Origin: Bacteroidales bacterium
GTDB lineage: Bacteria > Bacteroidota > Bacteroidia > Bacteroidales > UBA932
Assembly: GCA_017438975.1 (NCBI GenBank)
Contig: JAFRUH010000009.1
Location: 62,001 to 126,000 of the forward strand
DNA: 64,000 nucleotides
Direction: 5' to 3'
Shown here: in pieces, positions 35,807 through 45,791 of the stretch
Position numbering within the stretch: the stretch's first letter is position 1
How the letters are laid out: each line of letters starts with the position of its first letter
Program-made: the position numbers and the translations under genes
Notes under the pieces: model-generated
Databases searched by the model: none
Seen by the model: only the letters and a program-made list of their open reading frames with translations
What the model was told of the DNA's origin: nothing

Positions 35807-37750
35807 ATGAAGAATTTTCGGCTATTTGTTCTTTTTACCCTTTCTGCGTTCCTGCTCGCCGTTTCCTGCCACGAAAAGGTCGATCCGGTAGAGACGCCGA
35901 AACCCATTCCCGCCAATATCATCCTTCCATCCCTGATCGAAATTGAACAGGGGAAGGGAGGGGAACTCCAGTTCCGGGCCAATCCGGAACTGGAAAAATC
36001 GGACTTCCTGGTATTCAAGTCGGTGGGCGGTTCGGAGTTCCGTTCTTCGATCGTTACGCTCGATCCGAAGACGGGCCTTACATTCTCGCTGGATCCTGCC
36101 ATGACAGCCGGATACTATACCGTCTATGTTCTCCGGGGTGACCAGAAGTACTTCGTCGGGAAGACCGAGATCGTCATCCTCTCCGGTATCAACATAGATC
36201 CGGATGACGGCGTGACCGTCTTCGGAATCGTTTCCTGCGAAGGAAAGGGAGTCCCCGGGGTGGTCGTCTCCGACGGCGCCCTCGTGACGGTTACGGACCA
36301 GAACGGGATGTACCAGCTGAAGTCGGAGAAGAAGTGGAGTTATGTGTTCATGTCGGTTCCGAGCGGCTATGAACCCAAGTGCGACGGGGTCCTCCCCGAG
36401 TTCCATGCGACGCTCAGGCAGTCCGCGAACGTCAGGGAACGGAAGGACTTCGAACTGAAGGCGGTCCCGAACGACAAGTTCACCCTTTTCGTCCTCGGGG
36501 ACATGCACCTGGCCAACCGGACGGAGGATATCAAGCAGTTCCGGCAGGTCTGTGACGACCTGAACCGAAGCATCGACGCGACCTCGGGGCCGAAGTATGT
36601 CCTGACCCTCGGCGACATGACCTGGGACCTTTACTGGTACGACAATAACTTCTGTTTCCCGGAGTATATCGCCGAGGTGAACTACAATTTCAAGAATATC
36701 CCGTTCTATCACACGATGGGCAATCATGACAACGACATGAATTCCACCGGTGATTACAACAAGGCATTCCGCTATACGCGCGACGTGGCCCCGACCTTCT
36801 ACTCCTACAATATAGGAAAGATCCATTTCATCGTTCTCGACGATATCGACTACAACAATGTCGGGACCGGTTCCGCCGCCCGCGGAGACTATGTCAGGGA
36901 TATCACGGCCGAGCAGATGGACTGGCTCCGCAAGGATCTCGCCTACGTCGACAAGTCGACGCCGGTCTACGTCTCTTCCCACGCACCGGTCTTCATGCCC
37001 AGCGGCGCGACCGGCTGGCGCAACAACCTGACGGGCGCCAACGCCACCGGGGAAGCCAATACGGACGATCTCCTGAATGTCCTGAAAGACTATAAAGTCC
37101 ATTTCCTGTCCGGCCATACCCACAACGTCTTCAATTACCTGAAGTCCGACAAGTGGATCGAGCACAACGTGGGAGCCGTCTGCGCTTCCTGGTGGTGGAG
37201 CGGCCATCTGACGCCCGGGGTCCATCTCTCTCAGGACGGCGCTCCCGGCGGGTACGGCGTCTTCTCCTTCGACGGGAAGTCGATGACTCACTATTACAAG
37301 GCTTCCGGATGGGGCAAGAATTATCAGTTCCGGGCCTACGACATGGCCGAGGTGAAAAAGGTCATCACGATGGCCTCCGGCGGCAACCGGGAGAAATTCA
37401 AGGCACATGTCGAAGATATCCAGTCCTATGACGACCGCGACATCCTGATCAATGTCTGGGACTATGATCCCGATTGGAAGATCTCCGTTACGGAAAATGG
37501 AACGGAACTGTCGCTGACCCCGGTTCTCGGACGGGACCCTGCCCATGAGGCGGCCTTGACCGCGAAACGGTTCAAATCAGCAGACAATCCGAGTTTTGTG
37601 ACCTCCCAGTGGAACCATTTCTTCAAGGTGAGGACTTCCAGCATCCGCTCCTCCGTCGTCATCAAGGTTACGGACCGTAACGGGAATGTCTACACGGAGA
37701 CGATGCAGCGGCCCAAACCGTTCGACCTGAGTGATTATACCGCAAAATAA
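35807..37750 (+). CDS. Calcineurin-like phosphoesterase lipoprotein
   Basis: The 647-residue protein starts with a lipoprotein signal (LAVSCHEK). An N-terminal beta-rich part (25-215) includes a regulatory-like domain (GVPGVVVSDGALVTVTD). The metallophosphoesterase domain (about 220-470) shows all metal motifs: LGDMHLAN, TLGDMTWD, MGNHDND, SSHAPVF and SGHTHNVF. A beta C-terminal domain ends the protein. It would cut phosphomono- or diesters in the periplasm or at the surface. It lies 35 nt after the transporter and 32 nt before susC. It is a paralogue of the fusion protein at 45792. Confidence 0.92.
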   Translation: MKNFRLFVLFTLSAFLLAVSCHEKVDPVETPKPIPANIILPSLIEIEQGKGGELQFRANPELEKSDFLVFKSVGGSEFRSSIVTLDPKTGLTFSLDPAMTAGYYTVYVLRGDQKYFVGKTEIVILSGINIDPDDGVTVFGIVSCEGKGVPGVVVSDGALVTVTDQNGMYQLKSEKKWSYVFMSVPSGYEPKCDGVLPEFHATLRQSANVRERKDFELKAVPNDKFTLFVLGDMHLANRTEDIKQFRQVCDDLNRSIDATSGPKYVLTLGDMTWDLYWYDNNFCFPEYIAEVNYNFKNIPFYHTMGNHDNDMNSTGDYNKAFRYTRDVAPTFYSYNIGKIHFIVLDDIDYNNVGTGSAARGDYVRDITAEQMDWLRKDLAYVDKSTPVYVSSHAPVFMPSGATGWRNNLTGANATGEANTDDLLNVLKDYKVHFLSGHTHNVFNYLKSDKWIEHNVGAVCASWWWSGHLTPGVHLSQDGAPGGYGVFSFDGKSMTHYYKASGWGKNYQFRAYDMAEVKKVITMASGGNREKFKAHVEDIQSYDDRDILINVWDYDPDWKISVTENGTELSLTPVLGRDPAHEAALTAKRFKSADNPSFVTSQWNHFFKVRTSSIRSSVVIKVTDRNGNVYTETMQRPKPFDLSDYTAK

Positions 37751-37782
37751 TATCGTTTTTATCAACTAAATCCAACAGGCTT

Positions 37783-40700
37783 ATGAGATTTCTCAAACCG
37801 CTCACACTGCTTGCTGCGGCTCTTTTCGTCCCGGGCATCCTTTTTGCCCAGACGAGGACCCTCACCGGCAAGGTGACTGACACAGGCCAGGAACCTTTGG
37901 TCGGTGTCGGCGTTATTCTCAAGGGCACGACGAACGGAACGATGACCGGTACGGACGGTACATACCGTCTTTCGGTCCCTTCCGGCCCCGTCGTCCTCAC
38001 TGTCTCCTGCATGGGATACGAGACCCAGGAGGTTACCGTCCCCGCAGGGCAAACGCAGATGGACGTCATCCTGAAAGAAGATGACATGCTCCTGGAAGAA
38101 ACGGTTGTCGTCGGTTATGGTACCCAGAAGAAGGTGAACCTGACCGGTGCCGTCACGGCCGTCGAGGCCAAGGAACTTGAGAACCGTTCCGCCCACTCCC
38201 TGTCCACCATGCTCCAGGGTTCCGTTCCGGGTCTGAACATCACGACCTCTTCCGGTAATCCGGGAAGCACGGGCTCCCTGAACATCCGTGGTTATACCTC
38301 GATCAACGGTGCATCTCCTCTGATCATCGTCGACGGTGCGGTCGGTGACATCAACCGGGTCAATCCGAACGACGTCGAGTCGATTTCCGTCATCAAGGAT
38401 GCTGCCGCGGCCGCCGTGTACGGCGCCCGTGCCGCATTCGGTGTCATCCTCGTAACCACGAAGTCCGGTGCGAACACGACCGGGAAGGCAACGGTCCGCT
38501 ACAGCGGCCGTTACGGCTGGGAGGAACCGACGACTTCGACCGACTACGAGACCTCGGGCTACTGGTCGGTCTATACGATCAACAAGTTCCGTATGGCTTC
38601 GGAAGGCTCCAACTATATCCTCTATAACGACGAGGACATGATGGAACTCCTGGCCCGTGTGAACGACAAGGTGGAGAATCCCGAGCGCCCCTGGATGGTC
38701 CGCAAGACGATCAACGGAAAAGACCAGTGGCGCTATTATGCCAACACCGACTGGTGGCATTCCCTTTTCAATGACCGCCACCCGGTCCAGCAGCACAACC
38801 TCTCGCTCTCGGGCGGAAACAAGAGTGTCCATTATTTCGTTTCCGCCGGTTTCGACCGCCAGACGGGTATCATCAAGCAGCGTCCCGACGTCTTCAGCAA
38901 GGTGAATCTCCGTTCGAAGATCGATTTCGACATCAACAAGTACATGCGCCTGAGCAACAATACGGCTTTCTACAGCTCCGTATATGATTACATCGGCGTC
39001 GACAATACCGAAAATGCCATCGCCTACAGTGCGGCGCACGCCATTCCGATCTTCCCGCTCCAGAACCCGGACGGAAGCTGGATCTATCTTCCTGCGGATG
39101 GCGTCCTCAACGGTTCCTACGCTGTCGGCAACGGCCGTCATATCGTTTTCGGCGAAGCGAAGGATACCAATCTGGACCGCAAGGCAGAATTCCTGAATAC
39201 GACGGAACTGAAGATCACCCCGGTCAAGCAGTTTACCCTGACCGGCAATTTCACATACCGCCTCCGTGTCAACCGGGAGACGAACCGCCGTATCAAGTTC
39301 CCGTACCGGAAGTATCCCGAATCCCCGATCGAATACTATGATCAGGGAGCCGGACTCGACCAGCTCGTGGAAACCATCGATGCTTCCAACTACTACAACG
39401 CCAACCTGTTCGGTACCTTCGAAGATACTTTCGGCGGTGCCCACCACGTTACCGTGATGGCCGGTGCGAACTACGAGACCCAGAATTCCAAGACGGTCGC
39501 CGGGACCGGCCAGCACTTGCTGAGCGAGACCCTGAGCGACTTCGATCTCATCGGCGCCGCGGAAGACGGCTCGACCCTGATGACCGTTTCCGGAGGCCAG
39601 AGCGAATATGCCCTGCTCGGTTTCTTCGGACGTGCCAACTACGACTATATGGGCCGTTATCTCTTTGAAGTTTCAGGCCGTTATGACGGAACCTCCCGCT
39701 TCGCCCGCGGTCACCGCTGGGGTTTCTTCCCTTCCGCTTCCGCCGGCTGGCGCATTTCCGAGGAGCCTTTCTTCAAGTCTCTGAAGCCAACGGTCAGCAA
39801 TCTCAAACTTCGAGCCTCCTTCGGTACCCTCGGCAACCAGGCTGTCAGCAACTACCTGTATATCCGTACGATCAACGTCAACGACTTCGCCCACTACAGT
39901 TTCGGTGAGTCGACGACCGTTGCCAAGTACTCCAACGTTTCCGCTCCGAATGCCGGTGACCTGACCTGGGAAATCTCCGAGCAGTACAACCTCGGTCTCG
40001 ATGCGGCCTTCTTCAACAGCCGCCTCGACTTTACGGCCGAAGCTTATATCCGCGACACCAAGCGCATGCTTACCGACGGCGTCGCTCTCCCGAATGTTTA
40101 CGGTGCCGATCCGCCGAAGCAGAACACGGCGGACCTCCGTACCAAGGGATATGAGTTCTCGCTGACCTGGAAGGACCAGTTCAACCTTGGAAGCCGTCCG
40201 TTCGGTTACAGCATCCGCGGGACGCTCAGCAACTATGATTCCGTCATCACCAAGTATGACAATCCCGAAAAGTCCTTTGCAAAGGATTTCTATGTCGGGC
40301 AGCATCTCGGCGAGATTTGGGGCTTCGTCGCCGACGACCTGTTCCAGTCCGACGACGAGGCGGCGGCATATGCCCGCGAGATCAACCTCGCCTATGTCGG
40401 CGGTAAGCTTCCCGGCGGACAATGGAAAGCCGGTGACCTGAAATACATCGATCTCGATGAGGACGGCATCATCGGCATCGGCGGCAACTCCGTCGACGAT
40501 CCGGGTGACCGGAAGATCCTCGGGAACAGTCTCCCGCGCCTTTCCTACGGCATCACCCTCGGTGCGGACTATGCCGGATTCGACTTTTCCATCTTCTTCC
40601 AGGGTACCGGCGACCACTGGTGGCACCCGTCCCCGTATTCCTTCGCGTTCTGGGGTCCGTTCTCGCAGCCGATGACCTCGTATCTTCCGAAGAATTTCCT

Positions 40701-41064
40701 CGACCAGTGCTGGGATTATGACAATACGGACGCATACTTCCCGCGCGCCGTGGCCTACTATGCTTACAACGGGAAGGGTCAGCTCCATTTCGCCAATACC
40801 CGCTACCTGCAGAATATCCGCTATCTCCGCCTGAAGAACCTCTCGGTCGGCTATACCGTTCCGAAGAAGGCCACCCGCTTGATCGGCATCGACAAGGCCC
40901 GCATCTATTTCAGCGGAGAAAATCTCGAATACTGGTCCCCGATCAAAAAGCACTCCCTCCATGTCGATCCTGAAGGCGCATACAACCGTAGCAGCAGCAG
41001 CTACAACCGCGTCTTCTATCCCTGGCAGAAGTCGTTCATGTTCGGTATCGACATTACTTTCTGA
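37783..41064 (+). CDS. SusC/RagA-family TonB-linked outer-membrane protein
   Basis: The 1093-residue transporter has a signal peptide ending FAQ, a carboxypeptidase-regulatory-like domain (about 25-110), the SusC signature EETVVVGYGTQKKVNLTGAV near residue 105-125, a plug with GSLNIRGYTSINGASPLIIVDG near 165-187, and a C-terminal 22-strand barrel. It imports large ligands across the outer membrane with a SusD lid. It precedes susD by 16-28 nt. The neighbours are phosphoesterases, not glycoside hydrolases. Confidence 0.97.
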   Translation: MRFLKPLTLLAAALFVPGILFAQTRTLTGKVTDTGQEPLVGVGVILKGTTNGTMTGTDGTYRLSVPSGPVVLTVSCMGYETQEVTVPAGQTQMDVILKEDDMLLEETVVVGYGTQKKVNLTGAVTAVEAKELENRSAHSLSTMLQGSVPGLNITTSSGNPGSTGSLNIRGYTSINGASPLIIVDGAVGDINRVNPNDVESISVIKDAAAAAVYGARAAFGVILVTTKSGANTTGKATVRYSGRYGWEEPTTSTDYETSGYWSVYTINKFRMASEGSNYILYNDEDMMELLARVNDKVENPERPWMVRKTINGKDQWRYYANTDWWHSLFNDRHPVQQHNLSLSGGNKSVHYFVSAGFDRQTGIIKQRPDVFSKVNLRSKIDFDINKYMRLSNNTAFYSSVYDYIGVDNTENAIAYSAAHAIPIFPLQNPDGSWIYLPADGVLNGSYAVGNGRHIVFGEAKDTNLDRKAEFLNTTELKITPVKQFTLTGNFTYRLRVNRETNRRIKFPYRKYPESPIEYYDQGAGLDQLVETIDASNYYNANLFGTFEDTFGGAHHVTVMAGANYETQNSKTVAGTGQHLLSETLSDFDLIGAAEDGSTLMTVSGGQSEYALLGFFGRANYDYMGRYLFEVSGRYDGTSRFARGHRWGFFPSASAGWRISEEPFFKSLKPTVSNLKLRASFGTLGNQAVSNYLYIRTINVNDFAHYSFGESTTVAKYSNVSAPNAGDLTWEISEQYNLGLDAAFFNSRLDFTAEAYIRDTKRMLTDGVALPNVYGADPPKQNTADLRTKGYEFSLTWKDQFNLGSRPFGYSIRGTLSNYDSVITKYDNPEKSFAKDFYVGQHLGEIWGFVADDLFQSDDEAAAYAREINLAYVGGKLPGGQWKAGDLKYIDLDEDGIIGIGGNSVDDPGDRKILGNSLPRLSYGITLGADYAGFDFSIFFQGTGDHWWHPSPYSFAFWGPFSQPMTSYLPKNFLDQCWDYDNTDAYFPRAVAYYAYNGKGQLHFANTRYLQNIRYLRLKNLSVGYTVPKKATRLIGIDKARIYFSGENLEYWSPIKKHSLHVDPEGAYNRSSSSYNRVFYPWQKSFMFGIDITF

Positions 41065-41092
41065 TGCGTGAAACGGATAAATGATAATGCAT

Positions 41093-42925
41093 ATGAAAAA
41101 ATATATCGTACTGCTTGCCGTGGCTCTCGTGGGACTCTGTTCCTGCGACGATCTGCTTGAGAAGTATCCGAAGTCCAAGATGACCCCGGAGACCTATTTC
41201 AAGTCGGCCACCGAACTGCAACTGTTCACCAACTCGTTGTACAACAATCTTTTGCCGAAGGAGCCGTTCAATGAGCAGAGTGACCATTATATCAAGACGA
41301 CCCCTTCCGACCTGATCCGTGGCGGATCGAACCGTCAGGTTCCCCGTTCCGGCGGCGGATGGAGCTGGGGCGATCTCCGGAAACTCAACCTCGCCCTGGC
41401 CTACATGGAGACCAACTGCGAAGACGAGGCGGCCAAGGAACAATATGCCGCCGTCTGCCGGTTCTTCCGCGCCTATATCTATTTCGACAAGGTCGTCCGT
41501 TTCGGAGATGTCCCGTGGATCGACCATGAACTCCAGTCGGACGATCCGCTTCTCTATGCCCCCCGTGATTCCCGCGAGGTCATTCTCGGCCATATGCTGG
41601 AAGACATCGACTATGCCTGCGAGCATCTGCCGGAATCCTATCCTTCCGGCCTGCATTTCCGTGCCACCAAGTGGGCAGCCTACGCCCTGAAGTCCCAGTT
41701 CTGCCTTTTCGAGGGCACGTTCCGGAAATACCATGGACTCCAGCTTGAGGGACGTACCTGGCAGGATTATCTCAAGCTCGCGTATGAGGCTGCGGATGTC
41801 GTGATTACCCGGAGCCCTCACAAACTCTATTCTACCGGCAACCCGAATCTGGACTATACCGTGCTCTTCTCCGAGTATGAAGCCAGCGACGATGAATTCA
41901 TCCTGTCCATCAATTTCGACAACCCGCTCGAGCAGTGGCACAACGGGACAGCGATGGCTGTGATGAACTCCCAGGGACGTATCAGCATGACCCGCAAGCT
42001 GGCCTGTTCCTATCTGATGAAGGACGGTACCCGCTTCACGGACAAACCCGGTTGGGAGACGATGTCCTTCGTCGACGAAGTGAAAGACCGGGATCCCCGT
42101 CTGGGCCAGACCATCCGTCTCCCCGGCCATCACCGGGTAGTCGAGAGCGCCGGCAAGTACAGTTATTCCAGCAACACGCTGAACGTCGATCCGGGCATAA
42201 CCCTGACCGGATACCATACGGCGAAGTGGCTGATGCCGGAGGGCAATCCCTCCAATGACAAGTTCGACCGTTCTTTCAACGACATTCCCGTCTTCAGGCT
42301 TGCGGAGATCTACCTCGAATATGCCGAGGCGAAGGCCGAGCTCGGAGTCATCGACCAGAACGACCTCGACAAGACCGTGAACAAGATCCGCAAGCGTGCC
42401 GGCATGCCGGACCTGAACCTGGCTGCCGCCAATGCGAATCCGGACCCCTTCCTTTCCTCCGCGCAATGGGGGTATACCAATGTTTCCGGAACCAACAAGG
42501 GCATCATCCTTGAGATCCGCCGTGAACGTGCGGTTGAACTGGCCCAGGAGAGCTACCGGTACCATGACCTCATCCGCTGGAAATGCGGTAAATGCCTGGA
42601 ACAGCCGATTTACGGCATCTATTTCCCGGGCAAGGGCGTGTATGACATCGACGGTGACGGAAAGGCGGACGTGGCTATCTATGGCGCCTCCGACGTGCCC
42701 CCGGCAAAGACGGTCGCGACCTATCTGTTCAAGATCGGAACCGACATCTATCTCTCCGACGGCGAGAACGGCGGTTATATAACTCCGTACAAGCCGTACA
42801 CGGACCGGGGCGAGATCAAATTCGACGAGGGACGCGATTATTTCTATCCGATTCCGCTCGACGACCGTTCCCTGAACCATAACCTGACCCAGAATCCGGG
42901 TTGGGACGACGGCCTTAACTTTTAA
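41093..42925 (+). CDS. SusD/RagB-family nutrient-binding lipoprotein
   Basis: The 610-residue outer-membrane lipoprotein has the signal MKKYIVLLAVALVGLCSC and the SusD start DLLEKYPKSKMTPETYFK. TPR-like helices (AVCRFFRAYIYFDKVVRFGDVPWID near 120-145) and the C-terminal FRLAEIYLEYAEAKAEL and ELAQESYRYHDLIRWK are family hallmarks. It binds the ligand and closes SusC. An in-frame ATG at 41081 lies just upstream; 41093 gives the better lipoprotein signal. Confidence 0.96.
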   Translation: MKKYIVLLAVALVGLCSCDDLLEKYPKSKMTPETYFKSATELQLFTNSLYNNLLPKEPFNEQSDHYIKTTPSDLIRGGSNRQVPRSGGGWSWGDLRKLNLALAYMETNCEDEAAKEQYAAVCRFFRAYIYFDKVVRFGDVPWIDHELQSDDPLLYAPRDSREVILGHMLEDIDYACEHLPESYPSGLHFRATKWAAYALKSQFCLFEGTFRKYHGLQLEGRTWQDYLKLAYEAADVVITRSPHKLYSTGNPNLDYTVLFSEYEASDDEFILSINFDNPLEQWHNGTAMAVMNSQGRISMTRKLACSYLMKDGTRFTDKPGWETMSFVDEVKDRDPRLGQTIRLPGHHRVVESAGKYSYSSNTLNVDPGITLTGYHTAKWLMPEGNPSNDKFDRSFNDIPVFRLAEIYLEYAEAKAELGVIDQNDLDKTVNKIRKRAGMPDLNLAAANANPDPFLSSAQWGYTNVSGTNKGIILEIRRERAVELAQESYRYHDLIRWKCGKCLEQPIYGIYFPGKGVYDIDGDGKADVAIYGASDVPPAKTVATYLFKIGTDIYLSDGENGGYITPYKPYTDRGEIKFDEGRDYFYPIPLDDRSLNHNLTQNPGWDDGLNF

Positions 42926-42945
42926 AGATGACAAGAATTATGGAT

Positions 42946-45213
42946 ATGAAAAGAATCTTATCTCTTGGAGCGCTCGCTCTGATGATCGGCGCCGGACTGG
43001 CCGCCTGCACCCCTGTTGAGAAAGACACGGTTGCCAAGGCTGTCATTCCCAGTGCTTCCGTCATGCAGTTCGAGGCGGTCGGCGCCGCTCCCCAGACGAT
43101 CACCGTCTATTCCGACGGCGACTGGGTCGCGGATTCGCCTTCCTGGATCACGCTCTCGCAGACCAGCGGCTCCGGTACCGTCGAAGGCGTGTCCGTTTCC
43201 GTCGCTGACAACAAGGACGGGCAGGGCTTGCTGGCCCCCCGCCGGGATACGATTGCCATCCACGGCAACCGTCTGATCAGCTACTCCTATATCATCGTCG
43301 TCCAGAACGGCGACAAGTACCGCGGCGCCGCGGATGCTACCGTCTCGACGCTCGCTTCCGTCAAGGATGGGCAGTTCGTCAATTTCGGTGGTGCGCAGGT
43401 CGTCGCTTATGACGGTACCAACGCCGTCCTCTCCGACGGAAAGGCCCTTCTGGTCATGGCTCTCAAGCAGGATATCACCGTGGGTGACGTCATCAGCTTC
43501 AAGGGCGTCAAGGAGACCAAGAACAATGTGCCTGTCGTGAGCGATTTGGAAGGCTTCTCCGTCGATTCTCATTCGGCGGTGAACTATCCGGATGCGACGG
43601 ACATCACCGCTCTCATCGACGGTGTGACCTATACCGATCCGGCATTTGTCACGGTTTCCGGCGTATATGACGGCTCCGCCCTCAGTGTCGAAGGTGCGAC
43701 GAAGAGCGTCGCCCCGACGGCGCTCGCGGAGATGGGCCTTGCCGGACTCGTCGGCAACAAGCTGGTCCTGACCGGATACCTGATCGGTGAAAAAGGCAAC
43801 AACCTCAATATGGTCCTGACGGCCATCAAGGACAACGGTCCCGCCGTGGTTCCCCGTCCGGACAAGCTCCTTCGCGCCAAGTGGCGGTTCACGACGGGCC
43901 TGATGAGCGGCTATGCTGATCTGTTCGGCGGTACTTCCGGTGCCGTGAGCCAGGCGGAAGGGTTCAGTGATCTGTATGTTCCTGCCAATGTGGAAGGAAG
44001 CGGAAAGATCACTTACTACCAGGTCGACAAGAACGGTTATTCCCCGACCTCCGGCAATCCGAAGCGTATCGTCGGCGGTACGGGCCATCCTTATGTGACG
44101 GGTGCCTGGCCGGGTGACTACTGGCTCTTCTCCGCTACCGACAATTATGAGTATCCTGCCGGAACCAACCTGCACATCAAGTTCCTGACCCGCATCTCGG
44201 CCACCGGCCAGAAATACTGGATGCTCGAGTACTTCGACGGCGCCGAATGGAAGCCTGCCGAGGAGTATCCCGTCGAGACGGAAAGCGAGACCGGCCTGAA
44301 CGTCAAGTACAATTTCATCGAGCCGACTTCGAATGTCGTGGTCGAGAGTTCATGGACGCTGGCCGCCCCTTGCCGCGAACCGATGTTCCGGATGCGCTGC
44401 GTTGCCAACTGGCAGTCCAACGGTAAGGGTGCTCTCGCCAATCCGAACGGAGGCACCTGCCGCATCGCCGACAACGATGATGACGGTGAGGATGCGGGTC
44501 CTGTCCTCGAAGTGACGGACGCTCCCGAGGGCGGCGGACCCGGACCTGGCGGAGACGTCAAACCCGGGACCGTCCTCTTTGAGGATGATTTCGAGTGGAT
44601 CGCCCCTTGGGCCACGGCCGCTTCAGCCGGAGATGCCGTCAAGGACAATGATCCTTCCACGACCGCTCCCAATGTCTTTACTTCCGCTGCTTGCGACGGC
44701 TTCCTGGTTGAGTTTGTCACCCGCGGGTACGGATATTTCGAAGGGAAAAAGGATTTGCCTTGGACGGAAGTCACGGCCGAGAATATTCCCGGAAAGGTCC
44801 TCTATCTCCAGAAGAATTACCTCAAGTTCGGAAAGAGCGACTGGAACTCAGGCATTACGCTTCCGGCCATGTCTTCCATCAAGGGTACCGTGAATGCAGC
44901 CATTACCTTCGACTGGTGCTGGCAGGTCACGGGCGCCTATAAGGCCGACCTCATGACCCTGACGGTCGAGATTGTCGGCAATGGCACTTGCGCCGAAAGC
45001 AGCGACGCCCTCAGTCCTGCGATCGAATCCGCCCAGATCCGGACGGACGGGGAGAGCAAGATCGAGTGGCAGCATGCTTCGGTTACGTTGAACGGAATAG
45101 ACAAGGATACCCGGATCAAGATCCGTCCGACGAATAACAATCCGTATGTCGAAAATCCGGAACGGGGCCAGAACCGCTGGTATCTCGACAATATCAAGGT
45201 GACTGCCATGTAA
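42946..45213 (+). CDS. BACON-domain surface lipoprotein of the Sus-like locus
   Basis: The 755-residue lipoprotein (signal to LAACTPVE) starts with a BACON-type beta-sandwich (about 30-110: FEAVGAAPQTITVYSDGDWVA, SWITLSQTSGSGTV). It is followed by an OB-like DUF5689-type region (about 130-290), two further beta-sandwich regions, a Gly/Pro linker (GGGPGPGGD near 525), and a C-terminal jelly-roll-like domain. Such third genes of SusCD loci are usually surface ligand-binding proteins. No catalytic motif is seen. A start at 42928 is possible; 42946 gives the cleaner signal peptide. A terminator follows. Confidence 0.82.
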   Translation: MKRILSLGALALMIGAGLAACTPVEKDTVAKAVIPSASVMQFEAVGAAPQTITVYSDGDWVADSPSWITLSQTSGSGTVEGVSVSVADNKDGQGLLAPRRDTIAIHGNRLISYSYIIVVQNGDKYRGAADATVSTLASVKDGQFVNFGGAQVVAYDGTNAVLSDGKALLVMALKQDITVGDVISFKGVKETKNNVPVVSDLEGFSVDSHSAVNYPDATDITALIDGVTYTDPAFVTVSGVYDGSALSVEGATKSVAPTALAEMGLAGLVGNKLVLTGYLIGEKGNNLNMVLTAIKDNGPAVVPRPDKLLRAKWRFTTGLMSGYADLFGGTSGAVSQAEGFSDLYVPANVEGSGKITYYQVDKNGYSPTSGNPKRIVGGTGHPYVTGAWPGDYWLFSATDNYEYPAGTNLHIKFLTRISATGQKYWMLEYFDGAEWKPAEEYPVETESETGLNVKYNFIEPTSNVVVESSWTLAAPCREPMFRMRCVANWQSNGKGALANPNGGTCRIADNDDDGEDAGPVLEVTDAPEGGGPGPGGDVKPGTVLFEDDFEWIAPWATAASAGDAVKDNDPSTTAPNVFTSAACDGFLVEFVTRGYGYFEGKKDLPWTEVTAENIPGKVLYLQKNYLKFGKSDWNSGITLPAMSSIKGTVNAAITFDWCWQVTGAYKADLMTLTVEIVGNGTCAESSDALSPAIESAQIRTDGESKIEWQHASVTLNGIDKDTRIKIRPTNNNPYVENPERGQNRWYLDNIKVTAM

Positions 45214-45237
45214 ACCTGACACCCGGAATGCTTTTCA

Positions 45238-45268
45238 GGGACCGGTCCGTCTGGGCCGGTCCCTTTTT
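45238..45268 (+). terminator. Intrinsic terminator of the Sus-like operon
   Basis: GGGACCGG and CCGGTCCC form a perfect 8-bp stem around a 10-nt loop, followed by TTTTT. It stands 25 nt after the BACON-lipoprotein gene. Confidence 0.92.
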
Positions 45269-45341
45269 GCTCCCCCGTATGGCAATAGTATGGTTTTTGC
45301 AGACAGAAGGGGAGCGTCCACCAGCGGACGCGTACGAAGCC

Positions 45342-45746
45342 ATGGACGAAAACGATATCAAGTATGAACTGGAAACAGTTCCCGAAAAGTACGAAAATAA
45401 TTATTCCGAGGACCGGTTCTGGGACAAGCTGAGCGCCGTCGCCAAGGTGGCCGGCATCAAGGTCGTCTATGCGGCCCTGCTGCTTTATTATGTCCTGAAG
45501 AATCCGATGACCCCGAGAAAGGACCGGAACAAGATCCTGGGCGCCCTCGGTTACCTGATCCTGCCGCTCGATCTGATTCCGGACTGGATCCCCCTTGCCG
45601 GATTTACGGATGACCTAGCAGCCCTGACGTGGGCGATCTATACGGTCGCCAAATGCATCACGCCCGAAGTCAAGGATCAGGCCGCCGCTAAATGCCATGA
45701 ATGGTTCGGAGATTTCGATCCTTCCGTTCTGGAGGGCCTGTTTTAG
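45342..45746 (+). CDS. DUF1232 (YkvA-like) membrane protein
   Basis: The 134-residue protein contains the DUF1232 signature (LGYLILPLDLIPDWIPLAGF, then TDDLAALTWA near residue 70-100), preceded by one hydrophobic helix (VVYAALLLYYVL). The biochemical role of the family is unknown. Upstream in-frame ATGs extend back to 45228 but fall in the terminator, so 45342 is chosen. It lies between two parts of the organophosphate locus, but no functional tie is evident. Confidence 0.85.
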   Translation: MDENDIKYELETVPEKYENNYSEDRFWDKLSAVAKVAGIKVVYAALLLYYVLKNPMTPRKDRNKILGALGYLILPLDLIPDWIPLAGFTDDLAALTWAIYTVAKCITPEVKDQAAAKCHEWFGDFDPSVLEGLF

Positions 45747-45757
45747 GTTTTTTTTGC

Positions 45758-45765
45758 TAACTTTG
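45758..45765 (+). promoter_or_regulatory. Promoter -7 element of the phosphoesterase-GDPD gene
   Basis: TAACTTTG matches the -7 consensus 26 nt before the ATG. A T-rich stretch stands at the -33 position. Confidence 0.6.
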
Positions 45766-45791
45766 GGTAACCAATTGTCAAAACCTTTCAT

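Noticed and set aside
45228-45341. N-terminal extension of the DUF1232 protein
   Set aside because: It would be translated from the terminator hairpin of the preceding operon and matches nothing in the family.
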